A DNA stretch of 64,000 bases, taken from contig NC_134679.1 of the NCBI RefSeq assembly GCF_024713945.1, forward strand, positions 6,391,001 through 6,455,000, in the 5' to 3' direction. The position numbers and the translations under genes were made by a program. The stretch's first letter is position 1. Each line of letters begins with the position of its first letter. The notes below the pieces were generated by a model, which saw nothing but the letters and a program-made list of their open reading frames with translations, was not told the DNA's origin and made no database searches. The DNA is from Dermatophagoides farinae. Lineage: Eukaryota > Arthropoda > Arachnida > Sarcoptiformes > Pyroglyphidae. Positions 22,163 to 31,845 of this stretch are shown here, one piece after another.

Positions 22163-22501
22163 TCACGACAGATGCTTGATATATTCATGATAGATATAAT
22201 GAGACATCTTATCGAACGATTTATGACACCTTGGCCACTGACATTTTAAAATTTCCCCATCTCTTTCGGGTAGTAAGTTTGGTCCAGGTGGTGATGATTC
22301 TGATTCTGATTCCGATGATGTTGATGGTTCTGAACGTGGTGGTGTTTGTTGTTGTTGTTGTACTATTAGTTGTTGTTGTTGATCCATCAATTGTTGTTGT
22401 TTTTGTATTATTTGCAGATGTTGTTGTATCATTTGCAGATGTTGTTGTATCATTTGCAGATGTTGATGTATCAATTGTTGTTGATCCTGTCTTGGATCCA
22501 T
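22163..22501 (-). CDS. Gln-rich single C2H2 zinc-finger protein (zinc-finger gene 1)
   Basis: Single exon, 112 aa. The N-terminal half is a Gln-rich heptad-like repeat (QHLQMIQ three times) that could form a coiled coil. A Ser/Glu/Pro linker follows, then one C2H2 finger, CQWPRCHKSFDKM...HEYIKH (spacing C-x4-C-x12-H-x4-H). It lacks the second finger seen in zinc-finger gene 2. The ATG is at 22501 and a TATAAATA lies on the minus strand at 22640-22633, inside a cassette repeated elsewhere in this window. Family unknown; a sequence-specific DNA-binding or transposon-derived regulator is possible. Confidence 0.6.
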   Translation of the reverse strand: MDPRQDQQQLIHQHLQMIQQHLQMIQQHLQIIQKQQQLMDQQQQLIVQQQQQTPPRSEPSTSSESESESSPPGPNLLPERDGEILKCQWPRCHKSFDKMSHYIYHEYIKHLS

Positions 22502-22572
22502 TGTTCGAATTGGAATGAAAAAAAGGAAAAAAAAATCAATGTAAACAAAAAAAATGTTGAAAAAAATTAAAA

Positions 22573-22860
22573 TAATGACGAACAATCAAAAATGATCGTG
22601 AATAATGGTGATGATCGTGTGTTTTCTCCGAATATTTATACGATTTCTTGGACCGTCCAACTGCCAATCGGTTAAGACCACGCCTCACGTTGATAACCAG
22701 CTCAATCTGTCTTTCACGTGGGCCATGTGTTCAGCTTGTTTCGCTACTCATGTATCAGGCCCGGCTTGTCCTTGCTTGAAATAGTAGAAAAGTTTCCAGA
22801 AAATAAAAGTGGTGTACAGAGCATTAACCAATAGAATTGGAGAGTTTTGGCGGTTAATTA
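22573..22860 (-). promoter_or_regulatory. Zinc-finger promoter cassette, left arm
   Basis: A block of about 288 bp upstream of zinc-finger gene 1. Its inverted copy is at 24270-24558, in front of zinc-finger gene 2. A related copy lies before the topoisomerase II fragment at about 28190-28485, and that copy is repeated at 38232-38527. It contains TATAAATA (minus strand), an E-box-like CACGTG near 22708 and a TTGATAACC element. Conservation between copies is high through noncoding sequence, supporting a shared regulatory unit, though a dispersed repeat is also possible. Confidence 0.6.
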
Positions 22861-22889
22861 AAAAACAAAATTCTTCTTTTTCTTTGGAT

Positions 22890-23640
22890 TAATTACCCCT
22901 CTTTTTTCCTTATCTTGATGACATTAATTCGTGTGTGTGTTGGTTTTAATAACCTTTCACGAGAAAAAACAAACAAACGAACGAACGAGCAAAAAACACA
23001 AAGATGAATCTTTTTCTTTTGTTTGTTGTTTACGACAATGAAGAAAAAATATTCGAAAAAATTGAAACAACAAAAAAAAATTTTTCATTATCACACACAC
23101 TTGTTGCACACACACTCAATATATTTTTCTTATCACTAAAATTTTTTTCGTTATTTTTCAATCGAGTTTTTTCTTCTTCAAATTTCCTGTCCACACACAG
23201 CAAAATAAAAGTCAAAGTCAAAGTTTTTGAAGAAAAATAAAAATCAAATGTATCATTTATTTATATGAGAAAAAAATGAATTATCAAGGGAGTGTGTTTT
23301 GGACTGGAAAAAATTACTGAATCTTTGATAGACAAAAATAAGGCAGGCAATCTGTAGGAAAAACATGGAAACCAATTTCATTGATGAACTTATCCATATC
23401 CTTTGCTTATTGTGTATTTGAATAATAATAATGAGAATAAAGCATAATCTATCTATTTGCAACAGTATCCAAAACATTATCAACGCTCGGAATATCACAT
23501 TTGGACCTATCGACAACAACCAAACATTGGACATGGTTGAACGTTTAAATTGTGTGCTCTTTATCATCAAGCAGTTTGTCGTGATATCAACAAACAATGT
23601 ATAAACCGAGTATTCAAGAAAAAACCATCAAGAATTCCTT
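22890..23640. repeat. Dispersed repeat block with fossil retroelement gag-like piece
   Basis: The block from about 22861 onward recurs at about 28486-29220 and 38528-39262, and in part at about 30480-31020 and 40522-41062. Its first part (about 22900-23100) also occurs inverted at about 29690-29930 and 39732-39972. The right part (about 23380-23610) matches the gag-like portion of the LTR-retroelement fossil at 30.8-31.8 kb. It is old and broken, and I do not assign a complete element. Confidence 0.5.
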
Positions 23641-24181
23641 TCAATATACGAGCTTCTTTGATGATCATTTTTGATAATTCGGCCATCACTTATTATCATC
23701 AAGCGATTTTCACAATCAAACAATTTTCTTGCAGCTGGTGTGCAGTACGATTGCTCTTGACAAAGAGCCACATCCAAATCGAGCTGGTAAAACATCTTCA
23801 AATGATTTCAATACCGATTGAATATATACTGAAACTTGCGATTCTGATTTCTGAATGTTTGCAGCAATCACTCTTGCTACGGTACGTTGTTTATGAACGA
23901 TGTAACAAAGTAAAAAATTGTATGTTCGGTGAACTAATAACACGTGTGTGTGTGTGAGTTCTTGTCGTGAAATGATTTGTGCTCTGTTTTTTTTTTGTAA
24001 TCGGTATGAAATTGTATATATTTATTTTAATATTTCTCATTCTTAATTTATAAATTTCAGTAATAAAGATTACAAATTGTTGTTGTAACACACTCTATTT
24101 GAATCTCCGGTTCTCAATTTATTGAGAAATACGAACAACGCTTCGATTTTAGTTCGATTTCCTTTCAGTACAAAGATTCAC

Positions 24182-24256
24182 GTTGCTGTAAGAGCCGATG
24201 TCGACGATGACAATGCTTGCATTGTCATTGAAGACATTAATGAAGATGAATCTTCA
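24182..24256 (+). pseudogene. Fragment of zinc-finger gene coding sequence
   Basis: A short stretch encoding ADVDDDNACIVIEDINEDES matches the end of the acidic repeat region of zinc-finger gene 2 (ADVDDDNASIVTENIDEDSS at about 25115). It lies just upstream of the right promoter cassette and has no finger of its own. It looks like the left-over of another copy of the gene family lost when the inverted promoters were formed. Confidence 0.5.
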
Positions 24257-24269
24257 AATTCGCCAGCCA

Positions 24270-24558
24270 ATTAACCGCCAAAACTCTCCAATTCTATTGG
24301 TTAATGCTCTGTACACCACTTTTATCTTCTGGAAACTTTTCTACTATTTCAAGCAAGGACAAGCTAGGCCTGATACATGAGTAGCAAAACAAGCTGAACA
24401 CATGGTCCACGTGAAAGGTAGATTGAGCTGGTTATCAACGTGAGGCGTGGTCTTAACCGATTGGCAGTTGGACGGTCCAAGAAATCGTATAAATATTCGG
24501 AGAAAACACACAATCATCACCATTATTCACGATCATTTTTGATTGTTCGTCACTATTT
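24270..24558 (+). promoter_or_regulatory. Zinc-finger promoter cassette, right arm (inverted)
   Basis: Reverse complement of 22573-22860 with a few mismatches. TATAAATA is at 24489-24496, about 210 bp before the ATG of zinc-finger gene 2. The E-box-like site is changed to CCACGTGA context near 24410. The two arms make the two zinc-finger genes head-to-head and form a palindrome with a loop of about 1.4 kb. Confidence 0.6.
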
Positions 24559-24707
24559 TAAACAATTATTTTGTGCTATTTTTTTATTTTTTCATTATTT
24601 TCATCATTTTTTTTGTGCCATTTTTTTTATTTTTTCATTTTTTTCATCATTTTTTTTGTGCCATTTTTTTTTATTTTTACATTTATTTTTTTATTCAAAT
24701 TTTAACA

Positions 24708-25553
24708 ATGGCTCGCACTCAACAAACAATACAACAACTACAACAAACAATACAACATCAACAACAAATGATACAACATCAACAACAAATGATACAACAT
24801 CAACAACAAATGATACAACACCATCAACAACAATTGGAACAACCACACCATCAACAATTTCTACAACAACAACGACAACATCGACGACGACGACAACAAC
24901 AACAACAACGAATGAAAATTCAAGTTGTGGTACCCAATGTTGACGATGATCGTCACGTGGCGGAAGCAGCCGATATTGACGATGACCGTCACGTTGCGGC
25001 AGGAGTTGATATTGACGATGACCGTCACGTTGCGGCAGGAGTTGATATTGACGATGACCGTCACGTTGCGGCAGAAGTTGAAATCGAGGATGGCCAAAAC
25101 GTTGCGGAAGCAGCCGATGTCGATGATGATAATGCAAGCATTGTCACTGAAAACATTGATGAAGATTCATCATCATTATCAAGTTCAAGTTCGGCAAAGT
25201 CTGTAGCGACGCAGACACCATCTTTACCATCAGCATCACCATCACCACAATCTTCACCAACACCATAACCACCACGAGCACAACCACAACCATCACCACC
25301 ACAACTATCACCAACACAACCACAACCATCAACATCACAACTGCGAATGTTATTGCCGTCTCGGGATAACAATAGTGGCAAATGGAAATGTCCATGGGAA
25401 AAGTGCAATAGACAATTCGCAAAAAAATACAAATACGAAGAACACCAAAAAACATATCATCATGGGAATAGATTCGAGTGCAATTATTGTAATAGCACTT
25501 TCGTTTCAAAAGGTTCCCTTGATAAACACAATAGAATATATCATTCAAATTAA
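24708..25553 (+). pseudogene. Zinc-finger gene 2: Gln-rich/acidic repeat protein, C2H2 pair after an in-frame stop
   Basis: From the ATG at 24708 the frame encodes MARTQQTIQQL, Gln-rich repeats (IQHQQQM), an Arg/Gln stretch, five 12-residue repeats of the form DIDDDRHVAAGV, an acidic Ser-rich region and a Ser/Pro tail. It stops at TAA 25266-25268. The same frame continues open after that codon: Pro/Gln-rich, then two C2H2 fingers, CPWEKCNRQFAKK...H and CNYCNSTFVSKGSLDKHNRIYH, ending at 25553. So one stop separates repeat region and fingers. Either the gene is a young pseudogene, the stop is an assembly or allele difference, or a spliced form avoids it; no strong GT..AG pair is obvious. The repeats show a minisatellite structure. 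Same promoter cassette as zinc-finger gene 1. Confidence 0.6.
24939..25118 (+). repeat. 36-bp minisatellite coding for (DIDDDRHVAAGV)n
   Basis: Five units of 36 bp in frame inside zinc-finger gene 2. The three central units are nearly the same; the outer two are diverged. Copy number probably varies between individuals (inference from the uniform middle units). Confidence 0.8.
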
Positions 25554-26284
25554 TAATTCATCTACACACACACACATATATATTGACATTTTTTTGTTAT
25601 TTTTCATTGTTAATTACATTTTTAATTATAAAAAGTAAAATAAATATGGCAATTTGTCCAAAATTTGTTTTGTTTCTGTCTTTATTTTGGTTGCATGAAT
25701 GAAATTGTGTCGTATGAAAAGTTTATCTCAATGCTCAACGTATTCCTTTCTTTCTTTTAGATAACATACAAGATTAGTAAATCAAGAACATCATCAAATG
25801 CTGATTTATTACCATCATTAATTAGTAAAGTAGTGATGGACCAAAACAATCGAAACTTAGTGATCATGGTCAAATTATGGATGAAATAACCGCTAAATGT
25901 TGATAACATTGTGTTACATTTTTGAAATGTATGATGATGAATCTTTTCTAATTCTTGTTGTTTCCAAATTCAATTAGAATTATCGCTGATATGAATAGTG
26001 TTGAAAATAAAAACATCATCTGTATAAATTGAACTATGATTATAAGTTAGAAGTTCTAGAAATTTCTAGTACTATTTAAATATATATATGTAACATTTAA
26101 AATCCAAAACATGATTGTTTTGGAATGTTAATGATCAAAATTGTGATGTTTGAATATTTTAAATGAAATGTTCGACTTTGATTTAATGAATGTTATATAA
26201 TAACTTAATTAATGTTTCAAATTGATTGTAATCCAGTATATAAACCCATCCTAAATTATCATTATCCATCGAGTGTCTGGGATC

Positions 26285-26715
26285 TATGATCTGTGTATAC
26301 TTGATCAATAAAGCTTTATTTTATCCACAAATATTTCAATAGTGTTCAATTCCCAATCATGACTGCGAACGTATTATCGATGTGATAATCATTACGATGT
26401 TATGGACATCGTAGATTTTTATATATATAAATGAAAATTGTCTTTACTAATTGTATCAGATTTTGTCATTTCAATAAATGCAATTATCGATCGATGATCG
26501 TATATTTTTTGAATAAAATGATTGTTTGCAATTTTTATTTTTACATAAGAAAAATAGAAATATAATAACGTTCGTGCAACGGTTAAGAAGAAAAACTTTG
26601 TTGGTCAACTAATTAATAAGAAAGAACTCGATCGAAAAATAATGAAAAAAATTTTAATGATTATGTTGATAAAAAAATATACATTGATTAATATACAAAA
26701 AGTGTGTGAGTGTGT
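26285..26715. repeat. LTR-like dispersed repeat, copy a
   Basis: A block of about 430 bp recurs at 29254-29672 and, through the segmental duplication, at 36327-36757 and 39296-39714. It begins beside a TATA-like TATATAAACCC (26240s) and includes AATAAAGCTTTATTTT, a layout that recalls the promoter and polyadenylation part of a long terminal repeat. Family and exact ends are not certain. It is a fossil repeat. Confidence 0.45.
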
Positions 26716-26825
26716 CTTTCATTAATCAAATATAAGTTGTAAACAAATCTGCGTACATAAGAGAATATGATGATTGAGATCGATGATAATTATTGGTTTA
26801 ATATTCTTCATCTGATGATGAATTA

Positions 26826-28114
26826 TCATAATCGACCAGTTTGTTGAATGCTACCAGTTTTCGATAATTCTTTTGATAACACAGCTTCAGCGATACCAAC
26901 TTTATAAATTTTGTGTACGAAATTGGTACTTGGTGAACAGGTAGAACCGAAACGTTCCACCTTTAATGTCATTGTTTCATTTTTTGGCGAATCAAATTTA
27001 GGATTTTCAATCCAACAATTGACAAACACCCAAAGATGATTACGTATTTGTGATGGTTCCACATTGATGCCAACTTGATTTTCCGTTTTAATAACTTCGG
27101 CCACTTTATTGACAATTTGATCGGTTAAATGATCAACATGTTTACCGCCACGAGTGGTTGCAATGCCATTAACAAAACTGATTTGTTGGAATCCATTATT
27201 GCTAACGGTGGCAGCAATTTCCCATCGATCATTGACTTTTTGATGGACAACTTTGATATCATTACCAATTTCATCTTGACGATCTTTGACAAAAAGTTTG
27301 ACATAATCTTTGAAACCGCTGATGGGTAATTTTTTTCCATTAAGATATACATTTACATCACGCGTTGTACCGGCAATATCGTATGCTCGTCGTGAGAATA
27401 ATGCCACAATATCTTTATCAAGACGATTCATTTTAAATTGCGATAAATCAGGTTTAAATGATATACGGGTAAAATCTTCAGCTGCATTCGCACCGATTTT
27501 AGGATCCTTTATCTTCGTCATATTTTTTTTCCAAATTTGTGAAAATAATTTTTGATATTCTTTGCTTGAAGTTTGTACTTTGAATTTCGTACTGAAAGTG
27601 TTACAGTGTTTGGCTTTAAAACCATTACGACCACCGACCAGTTTTTTCTCTTCGTCATCATAACAATTTGATGGTGTCAATACAGTATCGAATATCAATG
27701 TTGGTACATAGCATTCTTCCGTTTCATGTTCAAACACAGGAATTCCTTTACCATTATTATAAATGGTTATTTCGTTGCGATCGCTACCGTAGTATATATA
27801 TAGAAAAAAAACAAACAAAATCAATTTAAATCAATCAATATACAAGACATAATCATATGACACTTACACATCAATATCTATTCGTATACAATCCATTGAT
27901 TCATCTCTCTGTTTATTATCGGCAGCATTGACAAGTATTTCATCAAATATTTTATACAATAATGGAGCATATGTAATTTCACGGTATACCATTTTTTCTT
28001 GATCACCATCCCAGACCCACATTTGCTATCAAATGTAAAAAAAAAATTTGAATATAGAAAAATTATTCAAGTTATACAAACAAAACAAACCTTTGTCACT
28101 TTTTGCTTATCCAT
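26826..28114 (-). CDS. Truncated topoisomerase II ATPase-domain gene, copy 1
   Basis: Exons 28091-28114, 27868-28025 and 26826-27783; 379 aa. The protein starts MDKQKVTK, then runs through type IIA topoisomerase N-gate sequence: QMWVWDGDQ, FDEILVNAADNKQRD (N-box with Glu and Asn), IYNNGKGIPVFEHE, GGRNGFKAKHC, DKDIVALFSRRAYDIAGTTRDV, FQQISFVNGIATTRGGKHVD. It ends soon after FGSTCSPST. It therefore lacks the first N-terminal segment and everything from TOPRIM onward (the full enzyme has about 1400-1500 aa). In the ATP-binding loop the usual GRNGYGAK reads GRNGFKAK, which may abolish ATP binding. The 5' UTR and promoter are those of the zinc-finger cassette. Intact enzymes relax DNA; this piece cannot. 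It is a possible retained fragment or a processed-looking pseudogene with introns. Best called a chimeric gene of unknown activity. Confidence 0.75.
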
Positions 28115-28189
28115 AGTAGAACCAATATATGTATGTTATGTGACAAAAATTAAATGTAAACAAAAAAAAAGTATAAAATGTTGAAAACA

Positions 28190-28485
28190 ATAATGACGAT
28201 GACGAACAACAATCAAAAAAACGACAATAATGGTGATGATTGTGTCGTTGTCTTGGAAATTTATATGATTTCTTGGACAGTCAAACTGCCAATCGGTTGA
28301 AACCACGCCTCACGTTGATAACCAGCTCAATCTGTCTTTCACGTGGGCCATGTGTTCAGCTTGTTTCGCTACTCATGTATCAGGCCCAGCTTGTCCTTGC
28401 TTGAAATAGTAGAAAAGTTTCCAGAAAATAAAAGTGGTGTACAGAGCATTAACCAATAGAATTGGAGAGTTTTGGCGGTTAATTA
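28190..28485 (-). promoter_or_regulatory. Zinc-finger-type promoter cassette before topoisomerase II fragment, copy 1
   Basis: Matches the cassette at 22573-22860, same orientation. On the minus strand TATAAAT is at 28265-28259, about 145 bp before the ATG at 28114. The 5' UTR region (TTTTCAACATTT, then a T-rich run and TTTGTTTACATT) also matches that of zinc-finger gene 1. This places a truncated host gene under a promoter from another family. Confidence 0.6.
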
Positions 28486-29225
28486 AAAAACAAAATTCTT
28501 CTTTTTCTTTGGATTAATTACCCCTCTTTTTTCCTTATCTTGATGACATTAATTCGTGTGTGTATTGGTTTTAATAACCTTTCACGAGAAAAAACAAACA
28601 AACGAACGAACGAGCAAAAAACACAAAGATGACTTTTTTTTTGTTTGTTGTTTACGACAATGAAAAAAAATATTCGAAAAAATTGAAACAACAAAAAAAA
28701 AAATTTTTTCATTATCACACACACTTGTTGCACACACACTCAATATATTTTTCTTATCACTAAAATTTTTTTCGTTATTTTTCAATCGAGTTTTTTCTTC
28801 TTCAAATTTCCTGTCCACACACAGCAAAATAAAAGTCAAAGTCAAAGTTTTCGAAGAAAAATAAAAATCAAATGTATCATTTATTTATATGAGAAAAAAA
28901 TGAATTATCAAGGGAATGTGTGGTTCGTTTGTAGAAATTAAGAAAAAATTAGTGAATCTTTGATAGACAAAAATAAGGCAGGCAATTTGTAGGAAAAACA
29001 TGGAAACCAATTTCATTGATGAACTTATCCATATCCTTTGCTTATTGTGTATTTGAATAATAATAATGAGAATAAAGCATAATCTATCTGTTTGCAACAG
29101 TATCCAAAACATTATTAACGCTCTTAATATCACATTTGGACCTATCCACAACAACCAAACATTGGACAAAAAATGTATAAACCGAGTATTCAAGAACAAA
29201 ATTCTGCAAATCATGCCGTTTATTT
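28486..29225. repeat. Dispersed repeat block (second copy) with gag-like fossil piece
   Basis: Continuation of the shared block after the promoter cassette, matching about 22861-23610. The right 230 bp match the gag-like part of the retroelement fossil at 30.78-31.02 kb. It joins directly to the LTR-like repeat at about 29254. Broken, old. Confidence 0.5.
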
Positions 29226-29689
29226 AGCGTGATAATAATCAACAAAATGGCTTTATGATCTGCGTATACTTGATCAATAAAGCTTTATTTTATCCACAAA
29301 TATTTCAATAGTGTTCAATTCCCAATCATGACTGCTAACGTATTATCGATGTGATAATCATTACGATGTTATGGACATCGTAGATTTTTACATATATAAA
29401 TGAAAATTGTCTTTACTAATTGTATCAGATTTTGTCATTTCAATAAATGCAATTATCGATCGATGATCGTATATTTTTTGAATAAAATGATTGTTTGCAA
29501 TTTTTATTTTTACATAAGAAAAATAGAAATATAGTAACGTTCGTGCAACGGTTAAGAAGAAAAACTTTGTTGGTCAACCAATTAATAAGATAGAACTCGA
29601 TTGAAAAATAACGAAAAAAATTTTAGTGATAAGAAAAATATATTGATTGAAAATACAAAAAATAGTGTGTGTGTCCAACAAGTGTGTGT

Positions 29690-29930
29690 GATAATGAAAA
29701 ATTTTTTTTTGTTGTTTCAATTTTTTCGAATATTTTTTCTTCATTGTCGTAAACAACAAACAAAAGAAAAAAAGTCATCTTTGTGTTTTTTGCTCGTTCG
29801 TTTGTTTGTTTTTTCTCGTGAAAGGTTATTAAAACCAACACACACGCACACACACTAATCACTGTTTTCGAGATAAGAGAAAAAAAAGGGGTAATTAATC
29901 CAAGGAAAAAGAAGAATTTTTTTTATTGCT
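29690..29930. repeat. Inverted copy of the dispersed repeat block
   Basis: Reverse complement of the segment seen at about 22880-23100 and 28500-28740 (ends in GGGGTAATTAATCC). With the direct copy at 28.5 kb it makes an inverted pair about 950 bp apart. No coding content. Confidence 0.6.
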
Positions 29931-30779
29931 TTCGTTTTTTCTTAATCTTATAAAAAAACAAACAGAAGAAAAAAGTGAAAAAAATGAACGATGAAAAAAT
30001 CTCTGCTGCTGTTGTCGTTTTCACTGGTCGTTTGGTTTTTTTTGTTGGTTCCAAAATATTGAATCAAAACACATGCAGAGAGACATGTCTCATACCATAT
30101 AATAGTTTTGTTGTAGTTTTTTTTATTTGGTTGTTTTTCAGATTTTCTTGAATCACGAAATCTAAGAAAAGAAAATTAAAAATTTGTCTCAATGCATGTA
30201 GTGTGTGGGAATTTTTTTTTTTTGGTCTCAATGACTCGATTCTTTCGAGTATCTTTTCAGTATTTTGTTGCTCCAGTTATTTTTGTTGTTGTTGTTAATG
30301 TTGACAAAACAAAGCAAAAAATTCCGTTTCCGTACTTGATATACACACAAAAAAAATTGCCGCATTGTCATTATCATCATCTAGGAAAAAAGCCATATTG
30401 TCATTGAATTCCGAGACACACATAGAATAATCTGAATGTTATTGATCCATTTCATTGCCTTATTTTACATTGTGAATATACCACACACACTTGTTGCACA
30501 CACACACACACACACACACACTATTTGTATTTTCAATCAATATTTTTCTTATCATTAAAATTTTCTTCGTTATTTTTCAATCCAGTTTTTTCTTCTTCAA
30601 ATTTCCTGTCAAATAAAAGTCAAAGTCAAAGTTTTTGAAGAAAAATAAAAATAAAATGTATCATTTATTTATTTGAGAAAAAAATGAATTATCAAGAGAA
30701 TGTGTGTTTTGAACTGGTGGTTCGTTTGTAGAAATTAAAATTAGAAAAAATTACTGAATCTTTGATAGACAAAAATAAG

Positions 30780-31800
30780 ACAGGCAATTTGTAGGAAAAA
30801 CATGGAAACCAATTTCATTGATGAACTTATCCATATCCTTTCCTTATTGTGTATTTGAATAATAATAATGAGAATAAAGCATAATCTATCTATTTGCAAC
30901 AGTATCCAAAACATTATCAGCGCTCTAAATATCACATTTGGACCTATCCACAACAACCAAACATTGGACAAAGAATGTATAAACCGAGTATTCAAGAACA
31001 AAATTCTGCAAATCATGCGTGATAATAATCAACGAAATGGCTTAACTTCAAACTTCAAACTCTTGAGGCCAAACGAGTAAACCAACAACAACAACGCTCA
31101 TCGTATCCACAAAGCAGGACAACAGGACAACAGAAACAAGAAATGTGCGTTATGTTCAAGGTCGAATCACAGCAACAGTGTGGTTCAGCAAAAACACGAA
31201 AGCAGTTGGCTAAACGTTGTGGTTTAGGACTCAAATGTTTACGACCCAACCACACAAGACCAACGATCGTCGATCAAACATTAGTTGTATCAAGTGCAAT
31301 GGACAACATGCCACTTGCCTATGTGACAAAGCAACAATCAACATATCGGAGATGGCAGATGATGGTACAAACGACAAGGACCAATTCGATGATAATGACG
31401 ATTTAGTGGCTTTAAACTAAACTAACCCTCCCAGGCATTTAATAGAATTCTCTTTGTTTATCAATAAAATTAAAACGTTTTCTTTATACGATACTGGTGC
31501 AAATTTCACTGGAATGTCGAAAAGCAAAGCGGAAGGATTGAAAATCAAGTGGCAGAAGAAAGCCGGAACTGCATATATGGCTGACGGAACAGTAGTTCAA
31601 TGCCTCGGGAGGGCTAAAACATCGGTGTCGATTGGCGAAGAAAACCATGAAATAACAATCTTTGTGTTAAGTTGGAACAGACACCATCGAAAACTTCCTA
31701 TTGGAACAACGAGTTGGTCTGAAAATCTTTCAACACAACAAACCATTGACCAACATGGAAAACAAAAGTTCTTTTCAACCGTTGCACGGACGTGATTTTT
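30780..31800 (+). mobile_element. LTR-retroelement fossil (gag-like knuckle and protease parts), copy 1
   Basis: Fossil internal part of an LTR retroelement. Parts seen in order: a gag-like stretch (about 30.80-31.10 kb), a zinc-knuckle motif CIKCNGQHATCLC (C-x2-C-x3-H-x4-C, near 31290) and an aspartic-protease-like motif LYDTGANFTGMS (near 31490). The knuckle spacing recalls BEL/Pao elements, but Ty3/gypsy is not excluded. No reverse transcriptase or integrase follows within the block. It is broken in several places and only a remnant. The LTR-like repeats at 26.3 and 29.3 kb may belong to the same family. Confidence 0.6.
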
Positions 31801-31845
31801 TATTCAAATAGATTTTATGATGATTCAGAAAATTTTCATTAAGAT

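Noticed and set aside
23550-23957. Open frames on both strands in the repeat zone
   Set aside because: No recognisable domain. The left part is a piece of the dispersed fossil repeat, and the rest shows no conserved motif I can support as a gene.
24939-25118. Regularly spaced repeats considered as a CRISPR-like array
   Set aside because: The 36-bp units are contiguous and in frame with no unique spacers, so it is a coding minisatellite.
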